DNA of 64,000 bases from Apostichopus japonicus. Its lineage: Eukaryota > Echinodermata > Holothuroidea > Aspidochirotida > Stichopodidae. The notes beneath the pieces are model-generated. The model was given only the letters and a program-made list of their open reading frames with translations. It was not told the DNA's origin and did not search any database. The DNA lies in NCBI RefSeq assembly GCF_037975245.1, contig NC_092573.1, positions 19,374,265 to 19,438,264 of the forward strand, read 5' to 3'. Numbering within the stretch: position 1 is the first letter of the stretch; each line of letters starts with the position of its first letter. Both the position numbers and the translations under genes were made by a program. This document shows positions 1 to 14,170 of this stretch, in pieces.

Positions 1-580
1 ATTGTGTAAAACATGGTTTCACATTTTGACCTCCACAAAAAACAATGGGCATCTTGTACTCAATGTGGTACTTCTACACAACCAATATGAAATTAGTCCG
101 ACCTTCCCTTCTTCAGATATCGTGTTTAGAAGCTAGGCATCACAAACGCACACACACAGACACCATCATGAATGCAAAGGTTACAATTATCATCGAAACC
201 AAGAAACAATGTTGGAATGTTCTTGGTAAATGTTTGTGCTTCAGACGATATATTAGTACTGGTTTTGACTAACAGGACGACTTCACAGGATCTTATCAAA
301 ACAGAATGAAATGTAATAAATACAAAGCTTGAAGGAGACACCAGGACCCAAACATCATCTTTGATCTACACATCTGTTTAATTTCCTGTTTGATGGTGGC
401 ATGTTTTTTTTTTCTCTCTGGATTTGATCACATTATAAAGCAAAATGTGATACTCATAAAATTATTGTCAGCTTTCCTTGGCAACCAATGAGGTGCCTTG
501 TAGCCAATAAGAATCTTCTTTAGAGAAAATGTGAGAACTCAGAAAAACTCAACATTACATTAAAATGGAATAACAAGTTG
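1..580. other. non-coding stretch, nothing recognised
   Basis: AT-rich sequence with short spurious ORFs only. I see no splice-bounded exon, RNA gene or terminal inverted repeat here. Confidence 0.4.
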
Positions 581-2275
<1,695 letters not shown>

Positions 2276-3877
2276 TTAGTGCTCCAATTTCGTGTAGCAG
2301 TTTTGAAGAGTCTCAGAATTTTGTGGCCTATAAGGTACTATGGCTCCTGCGTACAACACTGCCATAAATCTTTGCATTTCTATAGCAATTTGCAATATGT
2401 AACTGGATAAATTATACCCTGTGGGTTTGCGTAGCTATGCTAAATATGCCATGAAATGTTAAGTCATGCAGGTTGCAGCTTTGTAGACTTTCTTTGCAAT
2501 ACACATTTAAATCTTATTTTCCCAGATGATTAGCACCAGTTATGTCCAACTAACTGTTGGCCACACATGTCATCCACCCCTCGTCTCTTACTTGATGCTT
2601 TGTGATTCTTTTACCGCTGGTAAATGGTTTCTGGGTGACCACAAGTAACCCCGTGGACCTGCAAGATGAAAAGATTTTGAGTTGTACGTAAATAATGGTA
2701 CGTATAATACGTCTACTACATCTCATTTGAATCTTAGAATTTGATTTAAATATGTATCTTCTCTCATCAAATGGTATGGGAAAAAAAAACAGTTTTACAC
2801 AGATATGTTGGCTTTGCTGAGTGAATGTACGGTGCAAAATGGCATCTGACCCTCAAAGATATACACTCAAATGATCATATGTGTTTAATTTAAAAATGTT
2901 TATTAAAGCTAATTAAAACACACAATAATTTGTAATGAAATTTGAATACTTATAACTTAAACCAACATCAAGATCATATTGTCCCTTCAACAATTGATAT
3001 TTGAAATTTCTTCTTTTATAATCATTATTCCAACTGACTTCACAGCAGACAGCAAGCCAAAATTTCTTAAAAGGAAATAACCAGTCCTGTCCCCCCAAGA
3101 TTTACCTGTATCCCAATGAATCAGTCTTTCCCCAACCCCCCAACCCCCCCCTCTCACACCCACTTGAGAAATATCTGAATCAGGCAAACACAAACCTCAC
3201 CAAACAGAAATGCTTTGAAAATTACAAAAGAAGATTGTCTTACCCTGCTTTGATAATGAAAACAAATATTACAAGATGTACAAACTTCAAGAGGTCATAG
3301 ATGAGAAAAATTCCAAAGGAGCGCATTGCCTTACTGGTAAGGAGTAGAAGTATAAATGGAACTAAGCTGCAAAAGAAAAAAAAATAGAAAGTAAATATAA
3401 GAAATAAGAAACTCCCTCACTTTAACCAAACACACCTTTCATTCCTTACGTACGTAGGAGAATGCAATCGATCAGATGAAGACATCGTTTTAGCATTTAA
3501 GCACCAAATCTATGTTAATTGGCAAGTAATCACTAATTAAATTTGATTCCATAACTGTCATCACACAGTCACTTTTTATAGTTTCTTCCTACGATTTTCA
3601 TTCCTATTGTACATCACATGCAAATGGAAGTCACACCTTTTCAAACTTTTAATTTACTTCAATGTTTGAAATGAGACTTTCACTAGTCATGCTGATGAAC
3701 TTTGATTGTAATCATACTTAAGCAGTAAAGAGTATCAAAGGATCTACTCAATCAAATCCAACAAGTTGCTTCTACTGTAAAACACAGAAAAAAAACTCAT
3801 GAATACGGTTTACCTTGTTTGGCTAACCCTGCCAAGATTTGAGGATCCTGGTAACATGATGAGCCAAGTTTTGTACA
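2276..3877 (-). CDS. putative multi-exon small membrane protein, unrecognised family
   Basis: Four minus-strand segments look like exons: 3814-3877, 3244-3366, 2615-2658 and 2276-2418. Each has an AG acceptor, several with good pyrimidine tracts (for example the run just above 3366), and a GT donor. The reading frame carries through all three junctions (phases 2, 2, 1) to a TAA at 2276-2278. The 3244-3366 exon is strongly hydrophobic (LVPFILLLL, then HLVIFVFII), suggesting two membrane helices. The last exon reads YNLSSYILQIAIEMQRF and ends NCYTKLEH. If translation starts at the ATG at 3857 the protein is about 117 residues; more 5' exons are possible. The exon at 2615-2658 could instead use the donor at 2591, which would break the frame with the last exon. 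I do not recognise the family. Confidence 0.42.
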
Positions 3878-6690
3878 CTGTAAAATGTAATAAATACAGA
3901 AGGACAGTAGCAGCAACTGGTTAATAGGATAGCTTAATTATTTGGTTGCAAAAGTAGCATTTTTCAATATTTAATGCAGCTTAAAGCATCCCTCCATCAC
4001 TACATCTAAAATATATAGCCTATCACATCCGTTATCAAAGAGGTGCACATTCCATATTCAAGACAGAGAAATCTGAAACATTAAAATCACAATTCAAAGT
4101 AATTCAAGATGCTATGTCCAGTGTCTAACTTCATTTTTGCATGAACCTGTGTACGATACATATCCAAACAATGGACAAGGAAGTGAAATAACGTTAATTC
4201 TACAAGAAATTAGTCCATCCTGGAAAGCAGGATCGTACTTCAGTAGGCCTTACATGACTTACCAATAACAGAAGCCTACTGAATTAAGTTCAACTCATAT
4301 AGTATGGCGGTATCGCATAGTATCTACCGTCGTGAAATTGGTACCCACAGTTAAGCTTAGAGGACTTATACTACAATGACGTTTAATGTAAATGTCACGG
4401 CAATTCATGCAATAATTGTCCTTGTTGTAAAAATATGAAAAACTAATTTTCAAATTTAAGACCCTTATGAAAATACCTCTCGATGCAGGGAAGATATTCG
4501 GTTCAAGAAATGCTTTATTTTAGTGCGGTATTGACAACTTTTGTCATCAAGTTCCACGTCCCATTTAACGTCGGTTGGATTTGTTTTCACCCAGCTGTGA
4601 TGAAGTTGTGTTGTGATTCAACCAAGGATTCAACGCGTTATTCATTCCATAATTGAAAACAAATTACTGGGGAAGAATTTACAAGGTTAGGGCAGGAGGG
4701 GGGGGGGGGGCAGGGTAGGCGGTAACAATTGGATTTTTTTGTTCCGCAAGATCTTTTTCACAGGAATGTGTCTGACCGATATTAAACAGGGTCGAACACA
4801 CTCTGGGCAGAAAAAGTAGGACTTGAAATGAGGCCAAAAAACGTACTGGGCACTGGATAGACAGGTGATGCGGCCATTGAAGTCACCGATTGGGCCTTAC
4901 ATATTTCTGAGGGAAGGATCAAGGATTTCATAAAGAAGTGAGTGGCCATGGGATATTCAAGGCCAACTCGTCATGTACGGGCGGGGATCTTGAAGAATCA
5001 TCTCCTGAATAAAGTATAGTACGGCTATTAAATACTTTTCATTCGTTTATGATAAGCTGAAAAGGGTACACCATTCCCTACCCCTCCTGTGTCCAACTCG
5101 AGAAGGGGAGTAATCCCCCTGTATTATTTTGGCGTTCATTAACTTTTTCCGAATTGAAAAGAAGAGATGACATATCACTGAAGAATTTATGTGTCTATAC
5201 TTCCACGTGACTAACACGCATCCAATCTACAATCTGTTTACTTTGGGACGACGTTACACAGTTTTCCAATTACACAACCATGGATCGTGCTCAGTCTTGG
5301 CCCCACGTTTTGGGTCAACGAACATCACTTGAAAGTGTAAATGGTTGATTGATTGATTTATGAATTGAGTTAATAACATTATTCAAACAATAAACAAGAT
5401 AAATGCGTCGAATTTAACCGGCGCTTGCAAAGATATGATGCTGGTGTTGTTGATTCTGTCAGTCGTGTACATATTTATTGCTATTTACTCTTGCAACGGT
5501 TATTAAAGAAATACATAAATGGTTCGACTAAAATCTAAGACTGTTATATTTTATGATAAAAGGCGGTTGTTTCTATCATTTACCTTCACTTTAATTCAAC
5601 GCATTCTACGTCTTCAACAGCTGTCATAATTTACATTGAAGATTTTCGCTGAACAAATCAACCTTCAGGTAATTCCGTTCATTCTTGCTTTCTTTCTTTT
5701 TTCTTTCTAGTCTTCTTTAACTTTATACAATTTCGTTATAACTTCTATAGGCTTACCGCTACATAATTTTTTTTCCGCCATCTTATAGCTTCAGAATGTA
5801 ACTAACTAGCAACTCCCAACACCCCCGTACCTTCTTATACTCTGTGATAAACTTACGAAATTAACTTCACAATTTTTTCCATTGTTCCTTTCTCTCTGTT
5901 ATAGTGAGAAGAGGGAGATGGGCGAAGGAGAGGGATAGGGAGGGGGGGGGGGGGGTTGTAACGGGCTCCAATTGTTTTCTCTCTTCTTTCTTATGTCGAC
6001 TTTAAATGGTTTCGTAGATGTTGGTCGTATGTGGAAAATTATCGTCAGTTTCGGATTAAGAATTGAAACATCTCTATTTTGCAAGAAAGTTTCAGTTACG
6101 CAATATAGGCTATATCGATATTATGTCAGATATTTATCGAACATATTATGAGGTGATATAATGTCCAATACGAATCGTAATCAACCGTCATCTAAACAAG
6201 CCATCATTTTCTACCCCCCCCCCCGCCCCACCCCCGTTCATATGTGTCTGTACGCTTAATATGTGCGCTGTTACGGCGGTAAACCCAGAGCCGTATATAC
6301 GTAGAGTTCCTTTATACTATAAACGAACTTTAGGTGAACCATACTATTTCTGTACTGCGGTATACCCTAGACGTTTATTAATAGATGGACGTTAAGCAAT
6401 GTATTCAAACATAAATATTGACTTCATTATAGAGCGGTTGCGAATTCTAAAAATTCAAATGTGTCAAATGCAACTATATAAACCAACGATTCCGAATAAG
6501 GTTTGATGATGAGGAAGGGGCACCTCCACACTACCCCTACCCCATTCTCGTGAGCCCTGAAGCGGTGCTTGTACTTGAGAAATTTGTGTTGGTTGGCAAT
6601 ATTTCTGAGCAGTTTATCCATTTGTTTGTGTGAAAGTTATCAGGATAACGGTGTCATTTCCTTTCAACTGATCTCCTTCTTTCCTTGCCT
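3878..6690. other. non-coding stretch; one possible extra exon
   Basis: Mostly AT-rich DNA with poly(G/C) runs near 4699-4710, 5941-5955 and 6214-6231. On the minus strand, 4478 to about 4610 is open in one frame (it includes VELDDKSCQYRTKIKHF) and ends at a GT donor. Its phase joins the 3814-3877 exon only in a different frame, which would then stop at once, so I leave it unassigned. Nothing else is supported. Confidence 0.3.
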
Positions 6691-7600
6691 TACGTAGAGA
6701 TGACTTGTTAGGTAGATGATGAGTAGATGTGCCATATTGTTTTTGGTTCCCATCTCATGAATATTAATGAGTGGCCAAGTGCTTACCATTAAATTCTTAA
6801 AAAGTCAATATCTCTGCAGCTGCATGTGGTCCGATTTAGTTTATACTTAATATGGCGGGGTAACTACACATACTGTACATGTTCTTTGCAACAACAAATT
6901 TTACCTCATTAATATTCATGATGGGTGGGGCTTTATGGGAAATTGTTAAAAACAGCTTGAAAACGGCATGATATCTCAACGACCACAAGTTGAATCAATG
7001 TCGCACTTAGTAGGTAGATGCCCTTTGATGAGTAAATTGTTTTTTGTGTCCCATACTGGAATATTCATGAATTGACAGGGCTTAACGTAAAATTTGGTTC
7101 ATGCTAGTATGGTGATGTTGGTACAGAATAAGCATATTTCCATATCATTAATATTCATCAAATTGCAAGAAATGGCTTTTAAACACAGGACAAGAACCAA
7201 AGTTCCATGATTTCATCTTTGACAGATTAGGTTTGTCACACTACACTCAAACAATCAACCGTGTTGTTTTGGGGGGTGCATATCATGAATATAAATAAGT
7301 GAACATAAGATTCTTAATCAGATATCTTTGAAATAATATGTCTCATTACCTTTATGTTTATGTACTTGGTTAATACAATGTAAGTACAGTATTTACATGC
7401 TTATGAGATCATAAAATTTGACCTCATTAATATTCATGCATGTATCTGTTTCTATACGATGTCACTAAATATACTTTAGCAATATGAAAACTGATTCCGG
7501 GTACCTTCCTTCATATGTTGCCGCGTCAGTCAACACATAATTCCTCTTCCTTTTTTTGTGCACAAGTTCATGAATATTAACATGAATGGCTCAACACACT
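6690..7600. repeat. diverged ~290-bp tandem repeat with recurring ATTAATATTCAT motifs
   Basis: About three diverged units carry seven copies of a near-palindromic motif related to CATGAATATTAATGA. They lie at 6756-6770, 6904-6920, 7059-7073, 7145-7159, 7283-7298, 7422-7438 and 7568-7580, with alternating orientation and mostly 140-150 bp spacing. Flanking words recur too: GTAGGTAGATG before the first and third sites, and a TACTGTACATG-like block before the second and sixth. It lies 1.2-2 kb upstream of the cystine-knot gene, but any regulatory role is speculation. Confidence 0.6.
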
Positions 7601-8791
7601 ATGAATATATTTACGTTTCCATGGTTCCCCTTTGCATCGGATCAAAGAATGCGCTTGTTTGACCATAGTTTAAATAAATATATAAGTTTAATAATAGTTA
7701 CCACTTTCTGATAGGAAAACAGGGTTGTTTGTTATGATGGTTATGCATCTGCGTATCGGGAGATCTCTATTGGTGTTTATTTTAGGCCGTATGGTTCGTT
7801 GCTTGATGCAAAAAAGTTTTTTTCTAGTATAGATTGAAGAAGTACGCTGATGGACGCTAGAGAGTATTGTTGATTTATTCCAGAAGGATCTAGATCATGT
7901 CTTTGCTTGGTCTCGGGCGCAGAAATCCCTTTTAATGTTTATAGTAGGTGCAAGGTGATTCATGCTGGTACATGTTATCTATATAGGGTTTCGTAAATTC
8001 TAGATCGGCGCGAACTGCAGGTGGTTTATTTGAAAGGGGTTCTATATGTGTTTATATTGATTCTATGCATACAGACTTAATCTAAACAGGCAGTGTATAC
8101 TACATACTCAGACAAATATAACAGGTACAGTTTTGGTATAGATTTGCTGGAATTTCAAATATTTAAGGAACGAAATTATTCTCCACCAGAAACTATATCA
8201 AATTGTCGAAATGCTGTGTCATTTACTCAAACTTGATAACACGTCATAGAAAGTATATTCGTTGACTTTTTCATGTCATACTAACATGCCATTCCGACAA
8301 CAATTACAGTATCAAATTGTCGACCAAAACCTGACAGCACGCTCAGGAGATATGTGTTAACTTAATTTAATTGCATGATACAAAGTGTTCTTTACTAAAC
8401 ATTTTGACAAAATTTGTCAAATTGTTGCGATGGCATGTATAAGTAGTTCGTGTACATCTGGGCCTGTCTCTTGATTGACCCACTGTATTTATAACTGTTG
8501 TAACTCTACCTAATTGTACAATGGCTTCCGATATGATAGTATATGCATAGGTGTAAATCAAACTGCATGTTCTATCAGCAACCCCCCCCCCCCCTGTCCC
8601 CTTCCCCCAACCACAACGCTTCATCTGCCAAAAAATTGTAATATTTGTTAAAAGTGCGTTTTACGATTTAAAACGTATATGCTCGTTAAGAAGGTGCCAT
8701 GTGTAGGAACTATTTTTTTTATGTGCACCTTATAAGATATCATATCAGGCTATATATCTGTTAATATTTTCGTTTGTTGTTATCATTGCAG
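7601..8791. other. upstream region and intron of the cystine-knot gene
   Basis: No coding exon seen. A pyrimidine-rich tract ending TATCATTGCAG at 8790-8791 is a good 3' splice site, so at least one 5' untranslated exon probably lies upstream in this stretch. A poly(C) run sits near 8582-8594. Confidence 0.4.
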
Positions 8792-8814
8792 ATACTAACC
8801 ATATAGATAGAGAG

Positions 8815-9435
8815 ATGTTTTCCTTTTCAACTTTGAACAAATTGGCGTTGCTTTGTGTTGTCCTGGTGACGATATTGGAATTCAGTCTAGCTCGCCGGAT
8901 AGGGCATCAGAGACCATTTCTTGAAGAACAAATTAGCAGATCAAAACATTTTACAATGGCGTCTAATGAAAGAGAGAGGGTCCTAAACCTCATCAGAGGC
9001 CGTTTTCGATCTCGATGTCCATCTTTTGACCTCGATCCGGAAGGTGGCTGTCAGGTGACGGTCATGGATTTAACGGTGTCTTTACCAGGTTGCCAAGCAA
9101 CTCACATAAACTTTACCTTCTGCGCGGGAAACTGTCGCAGTGTTGCGGTGAATTCTATACCGGAGTGGTTCGGCGATGATTGTGCTATTCTTCGAAACGG
9201 ATTCAACTCGACCAGTTCATGTCAATCGATTGGGGAAGAAGAACAGACTATAACGTTTAATTGTGAGGAAGGAGAACGGACTCGTCGACTGAGGAGGGTC
9301 ACAGATTGTCGCTGTACTGGAAGGACAATAACTCAACCTGCAATGATGAAAGTAACACCGACGACGGAAAGTGAATTTAGACCATCTGTAAATCTCACTG
9401 CGGGAGAAAATGACGCCGATTTGGCGGAATTGTAA
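8815..9435 (+). CDS. secreted cystine-knot protein (glycoprotein-hormone-alpha2/DAN-like)
   Basis: A 206-residue protein. Residues 1-26 form a signal peptide (LALLCVVLVTILEFSLA). The mature chain has ten cysteines at 68, 79, 93, 103, 107, 123, 136, 150, 165 and 167, including the C-x-G-x-C knot motif (CAGNC, 103-107) and a closing C-x-C (CRC, 165-167). N-glycosylation sequons lie at N99, N131 and N193. Cysteine order and the conserved NST sequon between knot strands resemble glycoprotein hormone alpha2; bursicon and DAN/gremlin domains share the layout. It differs from GPA2 by an N-terminal extension, one cysteine where GPA2 has a CC pair, and a 39-residue tail. The exon starts at 8792 after a good splice acceptor, and the ATG at 8815 is the first in frame. 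AATAAA-type signals follow the stop near 9461 and 9545. Cystine-knot identity is fairly sure; the subfamily is not. Confidence 0.8.
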   Translation: MFSFSTLNKLALLCVVLVTILEFSLARRIGHQRPFLEEQISRSKHFTMASNERERVLNLIRGRFRSRCPSFDLDPEGGCQVTVMDLTVSLPGCQATHINFTFCAGNCRSVAVNSIPEWFGDDCAILRNGFNSTSSCQSIGEEEQTITFNCEEGERTRRLRRVTDCRCTGRTITQPAMMKVTPTTESEFRPSVNLTAGENDADLAEL

Positions 9436-11125
9436 ATACGTATAACGTTCGTAAATGTTCAATAAATTGCATGCATTTCTATATTTCTAGATTTGACAAT
9501 GTATAACCCTTGTATAATATTCACAATAATTGAATCATACCCACAAATAAAACTGACGACTTTGACAAATGGCATATTCACGCAAATTACCATTCCATTG
9601 TTAATTGGTCTTTGTGATTTAGAGATAACAGCCATGAACAGCTTCCGCAAACAGCTAAGAAAAAAATCTTAATCTATTTTAGAGATATAGCAGATATAAT
9701 GTTCCCTAACACTTAAGGATGACGACTTGATCAAGTCCAAAATATGACATCATCGAGTCGCACGTGTGTGCTTATTTTTCTGTCTTTCTTTCTTTCTTTC
9801 TTTATACTTATTGTTTCTTTATTTATCATATTGTTTATCTTCTGTAATGGAGATGGGTTGTGCAAAATGCTGAATCTAACATTTTGAGCCTCTATAAGCA
9901 TGACCTAAATGAAAGCATTCGTTTCATTGCCAACACTGTTAACATCCTAACCTTGACAATATGGAAAGAAAGGCAAAGTGAGAGTAAACGGTTTCATATT
10001 TTAGTGGTATGCCACTTTCATGACATCACAGATTTATAAAATGGCTCCTCCCAAAGACGATATTTAAACTAGGACATCTCCTAAAATGTAATGAGATTTT
10101 CTTAGCTGTTAAAGAGTTTAAGAACCGTTTTTTTTTCATCACACACAAAAATCTCTGCCGTATAAGCGAAAGATGAGGGAGTTATGTCTCCTTTCAGAAG
10201 AGCGAGTTATTAATGATTTAATCCTAATCTACATCTTCTATCTCACAAACTTATTGCAAGTTTTCGCTAGCAAGTGGATTTCCCCTAAGTTCATCGCTCT
10301 GTGAACAATTCGAGTGTATTCATTATATTAACAGATACGATTTATAATTAAAATTTCCTTTAACCACCATGTACTTTTACCACTGCAGATTCTGTCAACG
10401 CAACGCAACAATGATGAATCTATGTTGTATCAGGATGGAAATTCTAGATTTCATGCATATCCTATCAATTTGTAACTGCATAAATGACGAATAAAGTAAA
10501 GAACTGAAAAATAAAGTATCTTTCTTTATTTCTTGCTAACAATTATAGTGTCTGCTTTTAGTCCTCGTTCGTACTTTCAACAAATTCTCGAGTCTCCAAT
10601 TTTTTTTTAATTTCTTTTATCTTTCTCCAAGTTCAGACAAAAAAAAAGAAGAAGTGAAAGAACAATTAAAGAATACTATTCAAAATTGAGGTGACTTGTT
10701 CCAACTTTGCAAGAAAACGCTACAATATTAACATTTCCATGACAACCTTATATAAGTTTTGCACACGGCACGCTAGTGTCAGAGCCCCTACCGATCCTGA
10801 AGCTGTTATGGTCACCATGCATGCAAGTGATGGGGAAGGATTTGAAAATTTAATAGACTTACAGGACAAGCATATAACATAATTCATGAGTTCGAGTATA
10901 CCAGGATTTCCCGCTAGCAAAGTTTACGAGTACCATTACAAGGCTGTTTAAGCTACAGTATAGGGGTACTTAATGTTGTACTGCATGTGTATACTATAGA
11001 TTTCCAAAATGCCACGATTTACCAGAAAATAGTCCACGACAACGAGAACAAGTAAACGGTCAAATATGACAGGCTGAAATACAATTAATAGAGTCAGGAC
11101 CCTTTTCTGAGTTACGTAATAGTTA
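9436..11125. other. 3' flank of the cystine-knot gene, no further gene seen
   Basis: Begins with AATAAA-type polyadenylation signals around 9461 and 9545. After that it is AT-rich, with a TTTC microsatellite near 9784-9802. No exon or repeat family is recognised. Confidence 0.4.
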
Positions 11126-11133
11126 CTCTAAGT

Positions 11134-11529
11134 CAGGGTTGTCCAACCTTTTGCAGAGGAGGGCCACATGGAATGTTTATGATGAAGGAAGGGGCCGCAT
11201 GAACCTTACGCTCGATTTTTTGATTTTTTGCCCGAAGCCCAAGGCAACAATATGTGAGCATTGCGCGCGGAGTGCACTGATTTATTTTCTTCCTGATAAA
11301 ACAGATGAATAAAGTTCAGCCGCTCTCCCCCCTGAGAGAGTGTCACACAAACTGACCTGTATGCAGTTTTTTGGACCCAGAAGGTTCGAATGATTGAATA
11401 TATAGCTTCAAATTGTTATGAATAAATCTGCTCACTAAAATTTCGCACCGTAGAGCATCTCTGGCGGGCCGGACGCAACCCTGCGGCGGGCCGGACTGTG
11501 GCCCGCGGGCCGTAGGTTGGACAACCCTG
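11134..11529. mobile_element. hAT-type MITE with perfect 8-bp target duplication
   Basis: A 396-bp element with 16-bp terminal inverted repeats CAGGGTTGTCCAACCT / AGGTTGGACAACCCTG. It is flanked by an exact 8-bp direct repeat CTCTAAGT (11126-11133 and 11530-11537). The terminal CAGGG and 8-bp duplication are hallmarks of the hAT superfamily. It has no ORF, so it is non-autonomous. Inside is the GC-rich palindromic stretch GGCCCGCGGGCC near 11502-11513. Confidence 0.93.
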
Positions 11530-11537
11530 CTCTAAGT

Positions 11538-12885
11538 AAAGATTCGATACCGGTATGATGCTGATAACAATTAGTGCATATTAAAATTTCAATTGATACA
11601 TCGGCCGGCACTCTAAAAAATATTTGAACACAAATTTGGCATATCCATTTTATGCTGTGTAAAAAACACTAGTGCATTTTGAATGGTTTTCTCCTTAATC
11701 GACTATAGGCATTACTAACTCCAAGTGACTAATGGTTTTTCTGCATGAGTAAATATTCAAATCATATTTTTTGGGCGAGTTTGTTATCGATTATTTCACC
11801 GAAGCTATATCGAGTATTATTCAAAATAGGAAGTATGATATTCCAATATATTTTGAAAGATGGATAATTAAAAAATTGACAAATGCAACAAATCAACAAC
11901 AAAAAAAAAGGAAGAAAAAAAAAGAAAGAGGCTTCTACCAGTACTTAATGTAAGCAAATGACCTATATACTGTGGATGGATTGAGATTCGAGCTGCTGAA
12001 AAAAAACCTTATTAAAATCAGTGTAAATTTTTTTCTCTCCAAATATGTCATCATTTTCTTTGTTACTGAAACAAAAGCACCCCAAATTGGTTGTCTATAT
12101 ACATATGAACCCTGTTCCAATGTTGGTCAAATAATTCGCCCCACTTTTCATTATAAAATGCACTCTAATTCGTGTTTGTTCGGATTGGAAATATTTCCTA
12201 TATTTAATCGTCACGAACACAGCAAGATTACAAAGTTCATGCCTGTCAAACAATTGTTTTCGTATAGTTATATAAACATACGTATCCGTTCACAGAACTG
12301 ACGTTTTTTGACAGATTATTATTTATCGTTATAGTATTGTATGTCTGGTCAATTTTATATGATAATAATGATATACTTTTCATTCACTCTCCGATGAAAC
12401 GTCAATCATACTTGTTATATAAGTTAATATTTTTATGTTTTTTGTGTGTTTTTGGAATTCCCCTTGATGATTGAAGCAAAGTTCCAATCGATAAGTCGGC
12501 GGATCACACATTAATATGGGAAGCGGTGACATATAGCCCACCTACTTTATCTCCAAAGGAACGCGCCTATTACTGATAAGGTTACGATCGTAGTTTTTTT
12601 CTCTCAAAATTCAAGCATCTTTTTTTATAACTTTTAACATCATTTAGTAAATTAGACGGCAGGTGCTTGGCGTCACCGCGCGATAATGATCAAGTTATGT
12701 GTTGACATACATACGCTACCTTTTGGATAGTGTCCTGCTCGAACTGAAATAAATATGTATATACATATTGTTTTTTTTAATGATATTAATAACAATTTGG
12801 ACAAAGATTGCTGACAATAAGAATCTCGTTCCAGAAGCATAAGAGAGAGAAATAGAGCAACATACACAGAAGGAAAGTGGGAGAA
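11538..12885. other. upstream region of the TGF-beta-like gene, nothing else recognised
   Basis: AT-rich DNA with no supported exon. It presumably includes the promoter and 5' untranslated region of the gene whose first coding exon starts at 12886, but I see no convincing TATA box or start site. Confidence 0.3.
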
Positions 12886-13189
12886 ATGATGTATTTTTTA
12901 CATTTTCAATTATTTTGTACCTTAACGTACTTTACCTTGTCCGATTGTATGATCGACTTGAAAACTTCCAAGAATGTGTTTTCTGAGACATCAGTAAACA
13001 TCAGAGAGACAGGTAACAGTTGTTCAACAGGTGAAAATGGCAGTTTTATACTGTCTCGCCAACTATTTCCTGCAGCCATTAAAACGCCTCCAAAGTTTTT
13101 TATGGATTTATATGAGGACAATATTTACAGGAAAGGGCGTTCCAAGCTCGAAGGTGCCGCAAGAATTGTTAGTGCAGTTCTCCAAAATG
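12886..13189 (+). CDS. TGF-beta superfamily ligand, coding exon 1 (signal peptide and start of prodomain)
   Basis: First coding exon of a two-exon gene completed at 17365-18203. ATG at 12886 (a second ATG follows at once) opens with a hydrophobic signal sequence (MMYFLHFQLFCTLTYFTL). Near the exon end PPKFFMDLYED matches the conserved prodomain motif of BMP/GDF precursors, usually PxFMLDLY. The exon ends in phase 1 at 13189, just before a GTAAGC donor. An upstream in-frame GTG at 12877 is not needed as a start. Spliced to the second exon, the precursor is about 380 residues, a usual length for a BMP-type ligand. Confidence 0.72.
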
Positions 13190-13926
13190 GTAAGCATTAA
13201 AAGACAGACAGATTTTTAGGTTGAGTTTGATAATTTCTGTCGATATTGCAATCCTATCATTAGGACTTTATACCATGATAAGTTGTTCCCATAATGAAAG
13301 AAAATTCAAAAAGTGTTAAACTTTAATTAAACTTTAATTAGTGTTTTGGGGAGGGGGTGTGGGGAAAGGTGGTTGTGTCTTGAAGTCGAAATGTTGGGAA
13401 GCGAACGCATTTATTAAATAGTCGCTGAATACCTTTTATTTTATGAAAAAAGAATAACTAAGAGGAGGGGGAAGGGGAGTCTTGACGGAGTGAATGATTG
13501 GGAATAGGGTCGGAACAGCTTGTTCCCATTGTAGCGTCATGACATATAAGAAACAGAATATATGTTGGCGGGTGATACTTAATCCGCCGATTGTGTTAAA
13601 GTGTGACATCAAGTACAAAATTGAAATTTCATATGTTTTAGACAGATTAAGAAACATTGCCATCAGCAGAAGTTGTATTTCTGTAACATTTTACATTTTT
13701 TCAGACATAGCCTTTTATGACATTGAGGTTCATCGATTAAAGTGACTGAACTGTATAATCAAGGACAAATTGTGTTGAATGTCGTACAAAGCCGCGCTTA
13801 TTGTTTATATGAAATCAAAGTTTTGATTGAGTTATTAGAATGTGTAAAACAATGGATTAACTTTAACATTTAGTCTTACACCGAGGAGCCGACGTCATCA
13901 TCAAGTTAGCCTTAAAGAAGCATTCC

Positions 13927-13962
<36 letters not shown>

Positions 13963-13966
<4 letters not shown>

Positions 13967-14090
13967 GAAATTGTGGTGAGTTAGAAAATCAAGAAATCAA
14001 GAACAGTGATCAAACTTTCAGCCTCCACCTGGATTCGAACCCGGGCCTCCCGCTTTATTTGCGGACACCCTAACCACTATAGGTTATGGA
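13963..14090 (-). mobile_element. tRNA-derived SINE-like sequence with (TA)n tail
   Basis: Read on the minus strand, it has an A-box-like TAGTGGTTAGGGTGTCCGC, an anticodon-type stem CCGC/GCGG, and a perfect B box GGTTCGAATCC, followed by a ~60-bp body and a (TA)n tract (about 13929-13961). A related tRNA-like head, cut off after the anticodon arm, lies at 23698-23741. The body motif GAGTTAGAAAATCAAGAAC recurs as GAGTTGG/GAGTTAG variants near 16322 and 24100. It is a retroposon rather than a functional tRNA: the acceptor stem and CCA-end structure are not recognisable. Confidence 0.6.
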
Positions 14091-14170
14091 CGCTGATTGT
14101 ATGTCCAGAGGTTCGAAACCGGTAAGGAAGGTCGTAATTCCACTGTAGGCGCTTGTCACATGTATCGAAC

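Noticed and set aside
12877-12885. GTG start for the TGF-beta-like precursor
   Set aside because: Two ATGs follow within 15 bases and give a better signal peptide start.
13963-14090. Functional tRNA gene
   Set aside because: A and B boxes are present, but no acceptor stem can be folded, the anticodon loop lacks U33 in this copy, and the sequence is repeated with SINE-like flanks.
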